A stretch of 64,000 nt of DNA, taken from assembly GCA_027604505.1 (NCBI GenBank), contig JADIIX010000034.1, positions 62,001-126,000 of the forward strand. Reading direction: 5' to 3'. Under the pieces are notes generated by a model. That model did not search any database, was not told the origin of the DNA, and worked only from the letters and a program-made list of their open reading frames with translations. The translations under genes and the position numbers were made by a program. Every line of letters begins with the position of its first letter. Positions within the stretch are counted from its first letter, which is position 1. The stretch is from Gonapodya sp. JEL0774. Taxonomy: Eukaryota > Monoblepharomycota > Monoblepharidomycetes > Monoblepharidales > Gonapodyaceae. Shown one piece after another: positions 34,447 to 44,765 of the stretch.

Positions 34447-34953
34447 ATTTTGATGAGCGTGATTGTGGGGAATCTTGAAAGTACGTTTAGATATAACTAA
34501 CTTCTCATGTGCTGTGGGTCGGATCAAATTCTGCCGGACCGCGGAGCACTTGCAACGCAAGATGGTTTGGCCAACATTCCATTTGAGCTACTCATGTGAG
34601 CTTGTTTGACTTCATTTCCAAAGAGATTCTCCTCCAGGTCTGCTTGTGTACATCATGGAAAATTGATTCGTGTAGACACTCATCACATTGAACTTTGCCC
34701 TAGTATATATAAAAATTCACGTGCAGCAGTTGCGTTGCCACTTCACAGGCTCAATCATTTTCCCACATACAATTGGCTGTGTGGCGTGTGAGGATTGCTC
34801 CACATGGGGTATAGTGGCTTGGGTTGTCTGAGTGGTAGTGTCAGCAAGATTTCCATCCCACAAGATATGTCCAGCCAATAGCACAGTGAAGCGGGTGCCA
34901 ATCGTGAGGGGAGGCTTTGAGGTTTCAGGAAACTGACATCACAGGAATGTGGA
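34447..34953. other. Intergenic region between esterase 5' end and COX16 3' end
   Basis: No gene recognised. On the minus strand a TATA-like tract (TATATATA, near 34700-34710) could belong to the esterase promoter about 250 nt upstream of its tentative start codon. Short frames on both strands lack domains. Confidence 0.35.
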
Positions 34954-35482
34954 TCACGTCTGCTCATAAGCGTCCTGCCGCCGCTCCACCCGTTTCATCT
35001 CCCAATGCTCAAGATCAATTTTATTCACGGTTTTCTGAGCGTGTTCCATCCGCAATACGTGTGAGGTTGAGACTTTTGGGTGGAACGGGACATTCGATGT
35101 TGCAACATACCTCCAATTCTTCCTGAAGAGAGCTCCGTTTGCGTTCATGTTCCAGACCCAGTTCAGCTTCAGAGCGGTACTGACATGGTAAGGTTGAAGC
35201 ACAGACAAGCATCGTTATGAGAAGCTTGTTGGAACTTCACAGAGAGACAATCCAATTTCTTCCTTGACAACACATGGTGACTTGGTCCCTACATTCTCAA
35301 CGCTCCATCCTGTTACTCACGAATTTCCGTCTCTTATCCTTTTGCTGGATTCCGACGTCCGTGAACCGGGAGAGTACAAATGATCCTCCAACAATCGCAA
35401 GCATCATGGGGAGTCCGATACGGAAGAGGGAGCCAGTCGGTGCACGGAATCGTCGTGATGTGGATCGCGCAGGAAATGACAT
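34954..35482 (-). CDS. COX16: Cytochrome c oxidase assembly protein COX16
   Basis: Inner mitochondrial membrane protein needed for assembly of complex IV. Exon 1 (ATG 35482) encodes SRRFRAPTGSLFRIGLPMML and AIVGGSFVLSRFTDVG, the single TM with the COX16 pattern G-x-P-x(2)-L-x(3)-GGSF-x-L-x(2)-F. Exon 2 gives YRSEAELGLEHERKRSSLQE, and exon 3 NKIDLEHWEMKRVERR, matching the family C-terminus D-x-W-E-x-K-R-x-x-R. Introns: GTGAGT...GTCAG and GTATGT...CTCAG, both in frame. Total about 105 residues, typical length. Divergent from the aldolase gene across a 359-nt gap containing a G-run. Confidence 0.85.
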
Positions 35483-35677
35483 TGTTTTTCAAAGTTTGAT
35501 CGTCAAGGATAGAAAGCAGCGCTCTATCATGCTTCGGCCCACGTCATGGCACCAACGGAAGAATGATGCACCTCCGCTACTTTTTAGCAAGAGTAATATC
35601 GTTGATAAACAGGCCCTCCATTTGTAAAGGGGAACAACAGCATTTACGACTTGTGTGTGACGGAATCTTATGGTGCT

Positions 35678-35700
35678 GGGGGGAGGGGGGGGGGGGGGGG
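35678..35700 (+). repeat. G-run (22 G in 23 bases)
   Basis: A stretch of G broken once by A (35684) sits in the divergent promoter region between COX16 (minus) and the aldolase gene (plus). It could form a G-quadruplex or be a slippage-prone mononucleotide repeat; its exact length may vary or be a sequencing estimate. Confidence 0.7.
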
Positions 35701-35841
35701 CGGAGGTTGGTACCATTGCATGGAACTCGCCGAGTCGGTATCAAAATTTGAACAATATTTCGGGACTCCCAAAACTCGCCGAAGATTCTGCTCAGCAAAT
35801 TTCACTGCTGATCATATTCTGCATCACCTTCTTCGCACACG

Positions 35842-37608
35842 ATGGCCCTCAACGGAACAGCAGTCACCCCCAAGTTCACATCACCTCTCTTCAAGGGACT
35901 GTACTCCGCAACGCTCACTCCCTTCAATCCAGGTGAGCCTGGGGTCGATCACAAGAACTGAGTTTGATAACGTTTAGTCGCTCTCTCAAACATGCGGATT
36001 CTTTGAAATCCCGTCAATGTCTGGTTCTCAGATGGAACTCTGAATGTAGCGGCTTACCACGACTATGCCAAACACCTCATGAGCTTCAAGGACGCGGATG
36101 GCAATTACATGCTTGCGGGAGTGTTCTCAAATGGCACGACTGGTGAATCCATGTCCATGAGCACCGAGGAGCGTAAAGCTGCTGGTGAAGCGTGAGTTGC
36201 CCGCCGTCCCATAGGAGAGGGACTTTGTGACGGAAAGTCCAGCTTCACCATGTTGATGATGGATATTCCTGGTTTTCTTGCACTCGTAATACCTAAATAC
36301 AGATGGGTGAAGGCCTTCAAGGACTTGGAGGCTGATCCAACCATTCGGCCCAAGACAATTCTTCACATTGGTGGAAACTCGTGAGTTTTCTGGAATTTTC
36401 GACTTCAAACGAATGATTTGCTCTCCCGCCGATGTAAATTAACTTAAAAATGTGATCAACATCGCTGTATTGGTTCTCTCACGCTCCCACAAGGCTCCCC
36501 GAATGCCAGGCACTTGCCGCGCACGCCGAATCCATCGGTGCGGACGGCATTGCTGTCATGCCACCCAATTTCTTTAAAGCCACCAATGAAAAGCCCATTG
36601 TTGAGTGAGCAGAGCGAACCCTCGACGATCCTTCGCCGCATGACACAATGTGCCCCCGTCGCATATTCTTGTTCTTACTCCATTCAGCTTCCTCTCCAAG
36701 GTGGCGTCCCACGCTCCGAACACCCCCCTCCTCTACTACGAGTTCCCGGTCATCACAGGCGTCCATGTTCCGGCATACCGGGTTATCAAACTCGCGGTTG
36801 AAAAGATTCCCACTTTCCACGGCGCAAAAATGACGACTCAAGACATTGTGAGTTTTTGGAGTGAACGGGTGATCGCGGGTTGTCGGCGGATAGGTGTTGC
36901 GTGACTGCATTTCAACCTTGCAAGTGGTGTCGGATGTTTCTCTCACCCTGACTCCACCCAACAGGGCGACATTTCCCGCACAACACTCCGTTTTCCCCAA
37001 CTGAGCATCCTCTCTGGCTATGAAGAGACTTTCCTCCCCCACCTCACACGTAAGAATCCCCGAGGCTCATTCTGCTCCTTCCCTTTCCTATAACTGTCTC
37101 CTCCTCCACTGGACATATCCACCATTGACTCAGTTACCGGCCAAGGAGCCATCGGCGCGGTGTTCTCTCTCACTCCTGCACCATTCTACCGCATGCTCCG
37201 TACTATGAACGTCTACCCCTCCAACCACCCCAAGTTCGGCTCCCCCGTCGTTCCTCCGACCATCACACCTGAGGTGCTCGCAGCGCTGCGGAAGGATCAC
37301 TCGCAGGTGCTCAAAATCCTCGATCTCATCGGAGAGATCGGAAGCTTCAAGGGTAGGCACGGACTTGCGGTGACCAAGGAGCTTATGAAAGAAAGGTGGG
37401 TTAGCCAAACGAGAGAAGGCAACCAGTCTCAATATTCCTGCGGGTAGGGTGAGATTGCGATTTTCATTCTGTTACCACTCTCCCCTACAACGACAGGTAC
37501 GGGCTCGAATTCGGGGAACCTAGGAGTCCCCTCACAGCTGTTTCGGAGGACGCGGAGCTTCGTATTCTCAAGGGCATGAAAGTAAGACTTGACGCGCTGC
37601 TTGTATAG
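35842..37608 (+). CDS. N-acetylneuraminate lyase / dihydrodipicolinate synthase family aldolase
   Basis: Class I (Schiff-base) aldolase of the DapA/NanA superfamily. Starting at ATG 35842: LFKGLYSATLTPFNPDGTLN, then GVFSNGTTGESMSMSTEERK with the substrate-binding GTTGE signature, ILHIGGNSLPECQALAAHAE, GADGIAVMPPNFFK, the catalytic Tyr in LLYYEFPVITGVHVP, the Schiff-base Lys in FHGAKMTTQDI, LSGYEETFLPHL and GQGAIGAVFSL. The YY-E-P-TGV context and GTTGE-S-S-ER pattern resemble eukaryotic N-acetylneuraminate lyase more than DHDPS, but family substrates vary widely and 2-keto-3-deoxy acid aldolase activity is also possible. About eight introns. The last codons (RILKGMKVRLDALLV) assume no further intron at the GTAAGA near 37581. 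Confidence 0.78.
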
Positions 37609-37907
37609 ATAGTCTGTCCGTCGCGTTGAAATAAATTGCAAATTTAATTAACTTGCTTGGTGGCGGGAGCTCATTTGAGAAAAGCTTCCGGCCCAAGCGT
37701 GTGGGATTCGCATCTTCACCCGCGCCTACGAAAGCGGTACCGCTGCCGCCTTGCTGCATAACTCGAAACCGCTTGATTCGAACTTGGTGCCATCACGCAA
37801 TGCCATCCTCCAACATATCGGATAGTGTGACGACCGTGGAGTGGACAGCAGCTCGAAAGGTAGGAAAGATTCTCCCGGTGATCGTTCAAATCCATCCGGC
37901 CGGAGCA

Positions 37908-39084
37908 ATGCTTCAAGGACTTGAACAATCCAACTCCTGCAAGGTCAAGCTGGCAATCTTAAACTGCGACGTGAATGAGGGCCCAATCGCCGCAAAGTGG
38001 GGCCAAAACGATGACATGTGAGCGTTGAAACGCACAAACGAAAACTGTGAGACCAGACCCAAAATGATGTCGCTACCCCCAGTTATTCGAAGTACTTCAA
38101 GGACGTCGGTCACCGCTTTTTCCCCAGCTGGGATATTTCCCTCGAGAACTACCAAACTTGGTGAGCATCTTCCAAGCTCTTGCACCCAACACTCTCCAGG
38201 CCTAATGGTATGGATGCTTCTCCTGGAACGTCTTTGCACTTGCTCAAGTCCTGATGGCACCCTTCCGACTCCGGAGCAACTTGCCACCATCGACGCGCTC
38301 CTTCTCACAGGGTCCCGGCACGATGTCTGGGAAGATCATCCATGGATGCCTCCACTGTTCGAGTTCATCCGGAAATATAGCCCCCTTAAGCCGTTTGTAG
38401 GTATTTGTTTCGGACACCAGGCTATCAATAAAGCGTTGGGTGGCCAGGTTGGTCCGATGGGTTACTCTGAGGTGAGCGAACCTGGCACGGTTGAGAATAT
38501 TGCGCAGCAAACTCTAACTCTCTCACTGCTTTCTACAGAATGGGCTACACAGGTGAGATAACCCTTGCAACTTCGACAACGAATCGAACTCCTGCTAAAC
38601 ATGGTGCTCGATTATCAGAGTCGCACTGAGCGAAGACGGCCGTTCAGTTCTTGGCACCTCCAAGGAATTTATTGACCTCCATTTTCTTCACGGAGTGAGT
38701 GCTAGACCATGGCGATCTTTGTGCTTGGCTGAACTCCCTCTGCACGGTTTCGTGAAGGCGCATGTTGCAACAGCTGCTCCCTCGCTGAGAGTCTTAGGAT
38801 CCTCTCAGCTATGCTCTGTCCAATCCACCTTTCTTCCCAACCGTGTACTCACTCTCCAGGCCCACCCAGAATTTTCTGAGGAAATGTCCTACGCCTACGT
38901 CAAGTTCGTGGGCGAAGTTCTTCACAAAGATGAGAGTGCAAATCTCGCAGGAATGCTCGAGGAGGGCAAGGACACTTTCCGCCATGTAGACAGGTTTTGG
39001 ATGGGAGCGAAACTCTTATCGTTTGCCGCAACTGGACAAATTATCACAGATTCTGAGCTGCAAGCACTCCACAATCTCCAATAA
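37908..39084 (+). CDS. Class I glutamine amidotransferase-like protein with intact catalytic triad
   Basis: Free-standing GATase1 domain. From ATG 37908: CKVKLAILNCDVNEGPIAAK, YSKYFKDVGHRFFPSWDIS, LATIDALLLTGSRHDVWEDH, the nucleophile in FVGICFGHQAINKALGG (Cys codon 38406-38408), LHFLHG, then VLGSSQLCSVQSTFL and LTLQAHPEFSEEM with catalytic His and Glu. It ends ITDSELQALHNLQ. About seven introns, one enclosing a 14-nt exon (38539-38552). It resembles GMP-synthase-like stand-alone GATases of fungi (YLR126C group). The downstream gene carries a diverged paralog of the same domain, so the two arose by tandem duplication. Physiological substrate is unknown. Confidence 0.8.
38539..38552 (+). other. 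14-nt microexon of the amidotransferase gene
   Basis: AATGGGCTACACAG is bounded by CTACAG and GTGAGA. Inclusion gives YSENGLHRVALSEDGRS, which aligns with FTEAGHQSVHLTDIGRS in the paralogous module downstream, supporting the splice pattern. Confidence 0.65.
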
Positions 39085-39253
39085 GTTCTTGTACACTACG
39101 AAAAACATATATCTCTTTGACATAGAATTATATTTGTGAGGTTTCGGGTTGTTTGGTTTAGAAATTTGTGACTCCCGGTTCCGTGCAAGAACGAACAGTG
39201 TGGCTGCTCGCTGGACAAAGACCGGCTTCGCGCGAATCGTCGATACGACCACG

Positions 39254-42200
39254 ATGACTGAAGTTCGGCGAAGCTTTAGCTTTGATGGGCTGAAGCGATC
39301 TTTTTCTCGAGCGGCCACCGACAGGCGACCTGGGACTCCAGGGTCCCGTTCAGTTTCGAATCGCTACCCACCAGGTGTTCCTTTTCTGACCGTATACACG
39401 GTTCCGCTTGAGCCTTTCACCGTACAGTTTCGATTGGCGGCTAGGCTGAAAGGTAAGACCCTCAATCGTTGGAGAAACGCAATTGCCATGGGACTAATGG
39501 CAACCCTTTCCCTTTAGCCATCCCATATTACAAACTCGTGATGCTCCCTGGCAAGTAGTAGCATCGTTCAGAAGAGAAGATGGAGGAGAATCGTATGTCC
39601 AGATATTGACATCAATCTTCTTGTGCAGAACCAAAACCCACGTGGTTTTCAGAAGGTGTTGTGTGACAACCTTCTCAAAAAGTATGTCGTTTCAAAAGGT
39701 TTCTAAAAATGCAATATTTTATGTTTTAGCTTCGCCTGATGGAAAGCTTCCCCTCGTCCGTATTGACCATAAACACATCTTCAATGATGTCCTCTCCGCC
39801 ATCACTTACATTGATGGCACTTTCGCGGATGCCCCCGGTCGACCTCCCCTCTACCCAGCCACAGAAGACAGAAATGAAGTGGATGCGTGGGCGAATTTCG
39901 TAATGTCGGAGTTTGTGCCGAACTTCGAGAGGGTTCTCTTGAACGGAGGCGGGATAGTTCAAGCGCGTCATAGGCCGTTGCTCAAGTCTGCCTTCGACAG
40001 GATTGGACAACAACTCCGTGTTTCTGGCGGGCCGTGGTTTTTTGGGTCCCATTACTCTCTATTGGACGTTTTGATCGCGCCATTTGCTGCAAGGCGACCC
40101 ATGATGATTTATCTGCGAAGCTGGGATGGAGTTACAGCTGGGGATACTCCGTTGCTAAATTATCTGGACCGTCTTGTTGATAGTGATGGCTACCGGGAAG
40201 TGGGACACCCTCTTGAGGCAATGAAAGCGAGTTTCAAATCAAGAATGACCTGGTGTGTTGCAGCACGAACGGCCACCTCCTGATTTCGACTCAAGAGACA
40301 CTTATGCTATTGTAGGCTTCTTCCCCTCTCTATTTATCGAATGGAGCACGATTCTCAACGGTACGGTTTCCCAACCAACGGGACTCTTCTTGTTCCCTGT
40401 TAAATCGTTCTCGTTTGGCGATCAAAAGGGCCCTGATGAATCGATGCCTCGAAGTTCTCACATCAATCCGAGTCCCCACGGCCATGTCCACGCCAACCGA
40501 TGTCCAGAACTCTATATCCCAGTTACTCCATCTCCGTGTTTTGTATGGGAAACTCTCCGATTTCGTCATTTATCATACTCATTCTGAGGAAGCTCTTTTG
40601 TACCCTAAGCTGGGATCTGTGGGCTTGCGTGAGTTATGAAATTGGAGACACTTTGTGTTTAGCGGTTTCCCATCTCATATCGTGCCGGCAATCCAGCTCC
40701 CGAGAGCATTGAGGCAGCGCTTTCCGATCACAAGCGGGAAAGGGGCAATATGATTGTGGGTCCTTTGAAACAAGTGGGCTCGAGTTCCTCTAATTTCTTG
40801 TTTTCACTAGACAATCTATAGCCTCATCGACGCCGCAATTGCGAGTCTCAACGTCACAACTCTTCGAGCTTTATACGAAGTATTTCCTTCCGTCTGCACC
40901 TCCCTCAATGACCATTTACAAATGGAAGAGGCTGAAGTTCTACCTTACATCCAGGACTTGTCGCCAGAGGTATGGGTAACGTCGAGAAACTGTGATCGGA
41001 TGCGAGTTTTCATTTTTTTTTGGTATTCCATCTCTTCAGTCACATGCTGAGATTGTTGGCCTCATATACAAACATTTCGGTGCTCGTCTGTTACCTCTCC
41101 TTGCACATTTGCTTGGGGGCTTGAACCCCCCCCAACGGGCACAGTATGTTCTGAATTTGCAACAGGTACTGGGAGTGCGATCCGACGAGTACGCAAGGGT
41201 TCTCGCTCAAATAAAGAAGGATATGCATGACTATGAGTGGCGAGACATCGTGGAGCGGGTCCCTGGTTTGCACGAAGCCATCGGATCAATTCAACTTCCG
41301 ATTGTAGCTGGAGTGAGAGTTCAATCTACGATGGCTCTCATTGACAGCGCAGAGAATAATGAACTTAATGGCCACTACGCGAGTCGAGCTGATGTGATTG
41401 CAGGAGCTGGCTCTCCGTGGCAAGCACCGCGCATTGTCAGAATTGGGCTAGTTGTTTGCGATGAACTGGACACCCAGGAAACCGAGCAGTGGGGCCGATT
41501 AGATAACATGTGAGCAATGCAAGTGGGGCTTGTTGCCTTTTGTTGGTGGTGAACTGATGAGATCTCCTCGTTCTTTGTCACATAGGTTCGAAACCTACTT
41601 CCAAGCCATTGCAACAAAACTGTTTCCGACATGGAGCCTCGTAATGAGAGTGTTCCCTGTCTGGTGAGTCCTTCGAGGTCTACCCCCCGAATCGAGTCTC
41701 ATTTCCTTTTATGACATCAGCCCACACGGCGTTCTTCCCACAAATGTGGAGCTTGATGTAAGTGTGTCCTAGCGCCATGGTTTCATGAGATCGGATAACA
41801 ATGTCACTGTGATGACAGGCACTTGACGCTGTCGTAATAGCGGGCTCAAAGTACGACGTTTTCGACGACGTTCCATGGATTCGACCGCTTTTCGAATTCG
41901 TGAAGCAAAACTATCTTGTAAAGAGATTTGTTGGTGTGGGTTTTGGTCACCAAGTAGTGAACGCTGCTCTTGGTGGCAAGGTAGAGCAGATGGGATTTAC
42001 CGAAGTACGCCTCCAATCTTTGCGGATTCAACACACTGATGAATTCACGGCCGGTGTGTTCCTTGTTTTGCAGGCAGGTCATCAATCTGTTCACCTCACC
42101 GATATTGGTCGCAGCTATCTGCGAACGTCTCGCGAAAAGTTCGACCTTCACTTCCTGCATACGGTGGGTATCTGCAACTACTTATGGAACTTCTATTCAT

Positions 42201-42603
42201 GGTTAACAAAACCTGCGCACTATCCAATCAGTCCCATGTTCGCGAACCCGCACCAATGCTTACGGTTCTCGGTTCTTCTTCGTTGTGTGGTGTCCAAATA
42301 ACGACACTCCAGAGACGAATCCTCACTTTTCAAGCTCATCCAGAATATCCCGAGGATTATGCATATCTCTATTTGCAGTATCTTGGGAGAACCAGCGGGC
42401 AAAACTATCTCGAAGAACTAACAGGGATGTTGGAAAGTGGTGCAGAGGAAGCTACAACGGGCAACCTGAAGCCTGTTGATCGCTGGTGGTTAGGGGCCAA
42501 AATCGTGACTTTCTTGGCGACAGGAGACGTACTTCCGGACAATGAACTGTCGGGTTTGATAACTCACCCTAGCAGCGACGCAAATGGTCGCCTTAATAAC
42601 TAG
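39254..42603 (+). CDS. Putative GST-hemerythrin-GATase fusion protein; GATase module lacks the catalytic Cys
   Basis: From ATG 39254 an N-terminal basic segment leads to a GST-like domain: YTVPLEPFTVQFRLAARLK, IPYYKLVMLP, DINLLVQNQNPRGFQK, SSPDGKLPLVRIDHKHIFND, then the all-helical half with GGPWFFGSHYSLLDVLIAP. One intron may be GC-AG (GCAAGT after CTCCCTG). A 72-nt intron (GTGGGA...TTGCAG, 40200-40271) joins it to a hemerythrin HHE module: QLLHLRVLYGKLSDFVIYHT with HSEEALLYPKL, SDHKRERGN, and LNDHLQMEEAEVLPYIQ. A helical segment (AQYVLNLQQVLGVRSDEYAR) follows. The frame then continues with no stop through SIQLPIVAGVRVQSTMALID into a GATase1 domain (LDAVVIAGSKYDVFDDVPW, FVGVGFGHQVVNAALGG, LTFQAHPEYPED). 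The linkage from HHE to GATase is direct in one exon. The GST-HHE join is less certain. Confidence 0.6.
41331..42603 (+). other. GATase-like module with Cys-to-Gly change (part of the fusion, or a separate gene)
   Basis: If the fusion is wrong, this module would start at ATG 41331 (MALIDSAENNELNG). It is a paralog of the upstream amidotransferase: same exon pattern, VLGSSSLCGVQITTL, AHPEY and WWLGAKIVTFLATGD versus FWMGAKLLSFAATGQ. At the nucleophile position the codon is GGT (Gly, 41939-41941) in GVGFGHQ instead of TGT (Cys) in GICFGHQ. His and Glu of the triad are kept. It is therefore predicted to be inactive as an amidotransferase. Confidence 0.75.
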
Positions 42604-42844
42604 TCCCATCAATTTTGCTTTTATTACTGATCATTTTTGAGCATTATGATTCCCATAATCTATGTATGGACTGATTGCGTAATATATTATTGAGGCAAGG
42701 GAAACCAACAACGTCGGACTCATCCATCTGTTCGATGGTCTGTTCCGGAAGTTCTCGCCGGGGTTCCGCTTAAAGTTCCATGCTACATTTACATAATGAC
42801 TGTCCATTAATGAACTTCACCGTGTACATAACTGTGAGTAAAGA

Positions 42845-44304
42845 TTACAATTTCCCTTTTCCTTTGGGGGTGAGGCACGCTGGCACCGGTTTGGCGCCGA
42901 ACGCATCCTTTGGGAAACCATCCGCATGAGTTGAGACCGTTCATGGTCGAAACAAAACATGTAGAAACTCACCGCCCAGGCTTTGTTTCCCTGCCCGAAC
43001 CACTTTGTCCACAATTTAGCCATAGTTCCATCCTCGATCATCGCGGTGAGGACTTTGTCGCAGGCGACTCGCACATCAGAAGGACCTGGGCGGACAGCAG
43101 CACCGCGAGACTTGGAGAAGGCAAGAGCCCAGATTTGACGGGTTTGGGTGGAGAGGACAGCTCTTCAAGGCAACGTGTAAAACCCGTGGTAGTAAGAACA
43201 TGTGGAAATGAATACACTTCTATTGTGGCTTACCGATATTTTCCTGTTTCGATGTACTTTGGGAAGGCAATTTCGTCGTCAATGACACCATCTGTCTCGC
43301 CCTTGTCCATTGCTGCAACCATATCACCTAACAAACCACACAACAAGGGGGTCAAGTTCAGTCCACAAATGAGTTGCATATTCAATTTCGCGCAGCTCAA
43401 AATCAATATATTCAGGCAACAAATAAGAATTCTGTTGGTTCGCATTACTCACCGAGCACATCGGCGGTGGCACCATCGAATCCGACGAGTTTCACCACTG
43501 ACCCTTTACCCGTACCACCCAGCTGGCGATCCCATTGCTCACCAAGAGCCATGTTGGTGGAGTCTATTTGTGATAGTTGTGGTGTAAAAGGTCGCACATT
43601 TCAATTTTCTGGATCCGACTAAACTCTTGGCATACACCAACCTGTGATGGCACCAATCCTCTTACCCCGAAGAGTCTCAGCATGGTTTCGAATAGGAGAG
43701 TCGGTGCGGACAAGGAGGCATTCGTCGAATTCGCCGTATGGGACAGACTTTGGATCACAGGTTTGAAATAGGGAATGGTGAAGTTCGCTGAATCAAGCCC
43801 CCAATAGTTCAATACCCACAAAGTCGATGTATGTCTTTCGTTTTTCTGTAATGGCCTGTTAATATTGGGTGATCGGTTTGAGACGTTCGTATCTGAGCTC
43901 AAATCTATTTCGAATGCCTGAAATGACCCACCTGGCCAATAAAGATAGCATCCACCAAGCCATCATCACAAGAACTACGGAACTGTGGTAGTTCACGGGA
44001 TACCGGTGAGACGGCGGCCCTCGGCAAGGAGTTCCATGTGGCCAACAAACCTTGTCCCAATCCTTCTGGACCCAAACGATCTTCACGCCGAGCCTTTTCC
44101 CGAGCTCTGTGGCGACTTCAGCATCATACCCGTGGTGTTTTCCGTCCGGAGTCTTGTTCAATGTAGTGCAGAATGTTGAGATACCGCTACATATTCCACA
44201 AAATGCCAATAACGCCGACACGTACGATCCAGTGCGCAGGAGGGAGGTCGAATCCTCCGAAACCGAACGTAAGCTGGCCAGGGATGACAGTTCCAGAAAC
44301 CATT
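42845..44304 (-). CDS. Bacterial-type solute-binding protein (family 3, amino-acid binding)
   Basis: Periplasmic-binding-protein-like type II fold. From ATG 44304: GTVIPGQLTFGFGGFDLPPA, then TPDGKHHGYDAEVATELGKR LGVKIVWVQKDWDK, DGLVDAIFIGQ, KRKTYIDF, SVPYGEFDECLLVRTDSPIR, HAETLRGKRIGAITG, KLVGFDGATADVLG, DMVAAMDKGETDGVIDDEIA, a segment ending GPSDVRVACDKVLTAMIEDG and TMAKLWTKWFGQ. This is the order and spacing of bacterial polar amino-acid receptors (GK-x-x-GYD, lobe-crossing LRGKRIG, C-terminal W-x-KWFG). Eight or so introns show it is a nuclear gene, not bacterial contamination. No ABC permease or ATPase is nearby and no signal peptide precedes the chosen start, so an upstream exon is possible. 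Likely an ancient transfer from bacteria (inference). Confidence 0.75.
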
Positions 44305-44765
44305 GTGACTGAGAATAAGGGAAGAGTTACTTCTATTGGCACCAAAGCCGATCACTCTGACAGCGGTGAAATGCGGCCCGACTATGTTTATGAGATCGGA
44401 CATATATCATTTTGTTTCTTGTAGATGTTACTCCAGAAAACATCGGATTTTCCTGTCGAGTCTGTGTGCCAACGGGAACTTTGTTTACGACGAGCGGTCG
44501 TTGTTGAAAGGCGAATCTCAAGTCAAATATGAGGCATGAAAGCAGAGAATTGCTTCTACCTTTATCCTATCCTCCCACCTCATTCAGCCGCAGTCTGACC
44601 GACACCGGCACCAGTCGAACACGCAAACACACGAATGCAGGTGGAAGGCGACGAATGCTGTGCAGTGATCGGGTGACGTACTAATCCATTTGAATCAACC
44701 GATAACAAGGGCGATATCTTTATTGTAGCATGGAGGATGCAGCTCAGGCTTGCTAGTGTACCATT
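44305..44765. other. Intergenic region between solute-binding protein and hydroxylase genes
   Basis: About 460 bases on the promoter side of the solute-binding protein gene and the 3' side of the fatty-acid hydroxylase. A minus-strand CTCAG acceptor just before the chosen ATG (near 44310) hints at an unrecognised upstream exon. Nothing else was identified. Confidence 0.35.
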
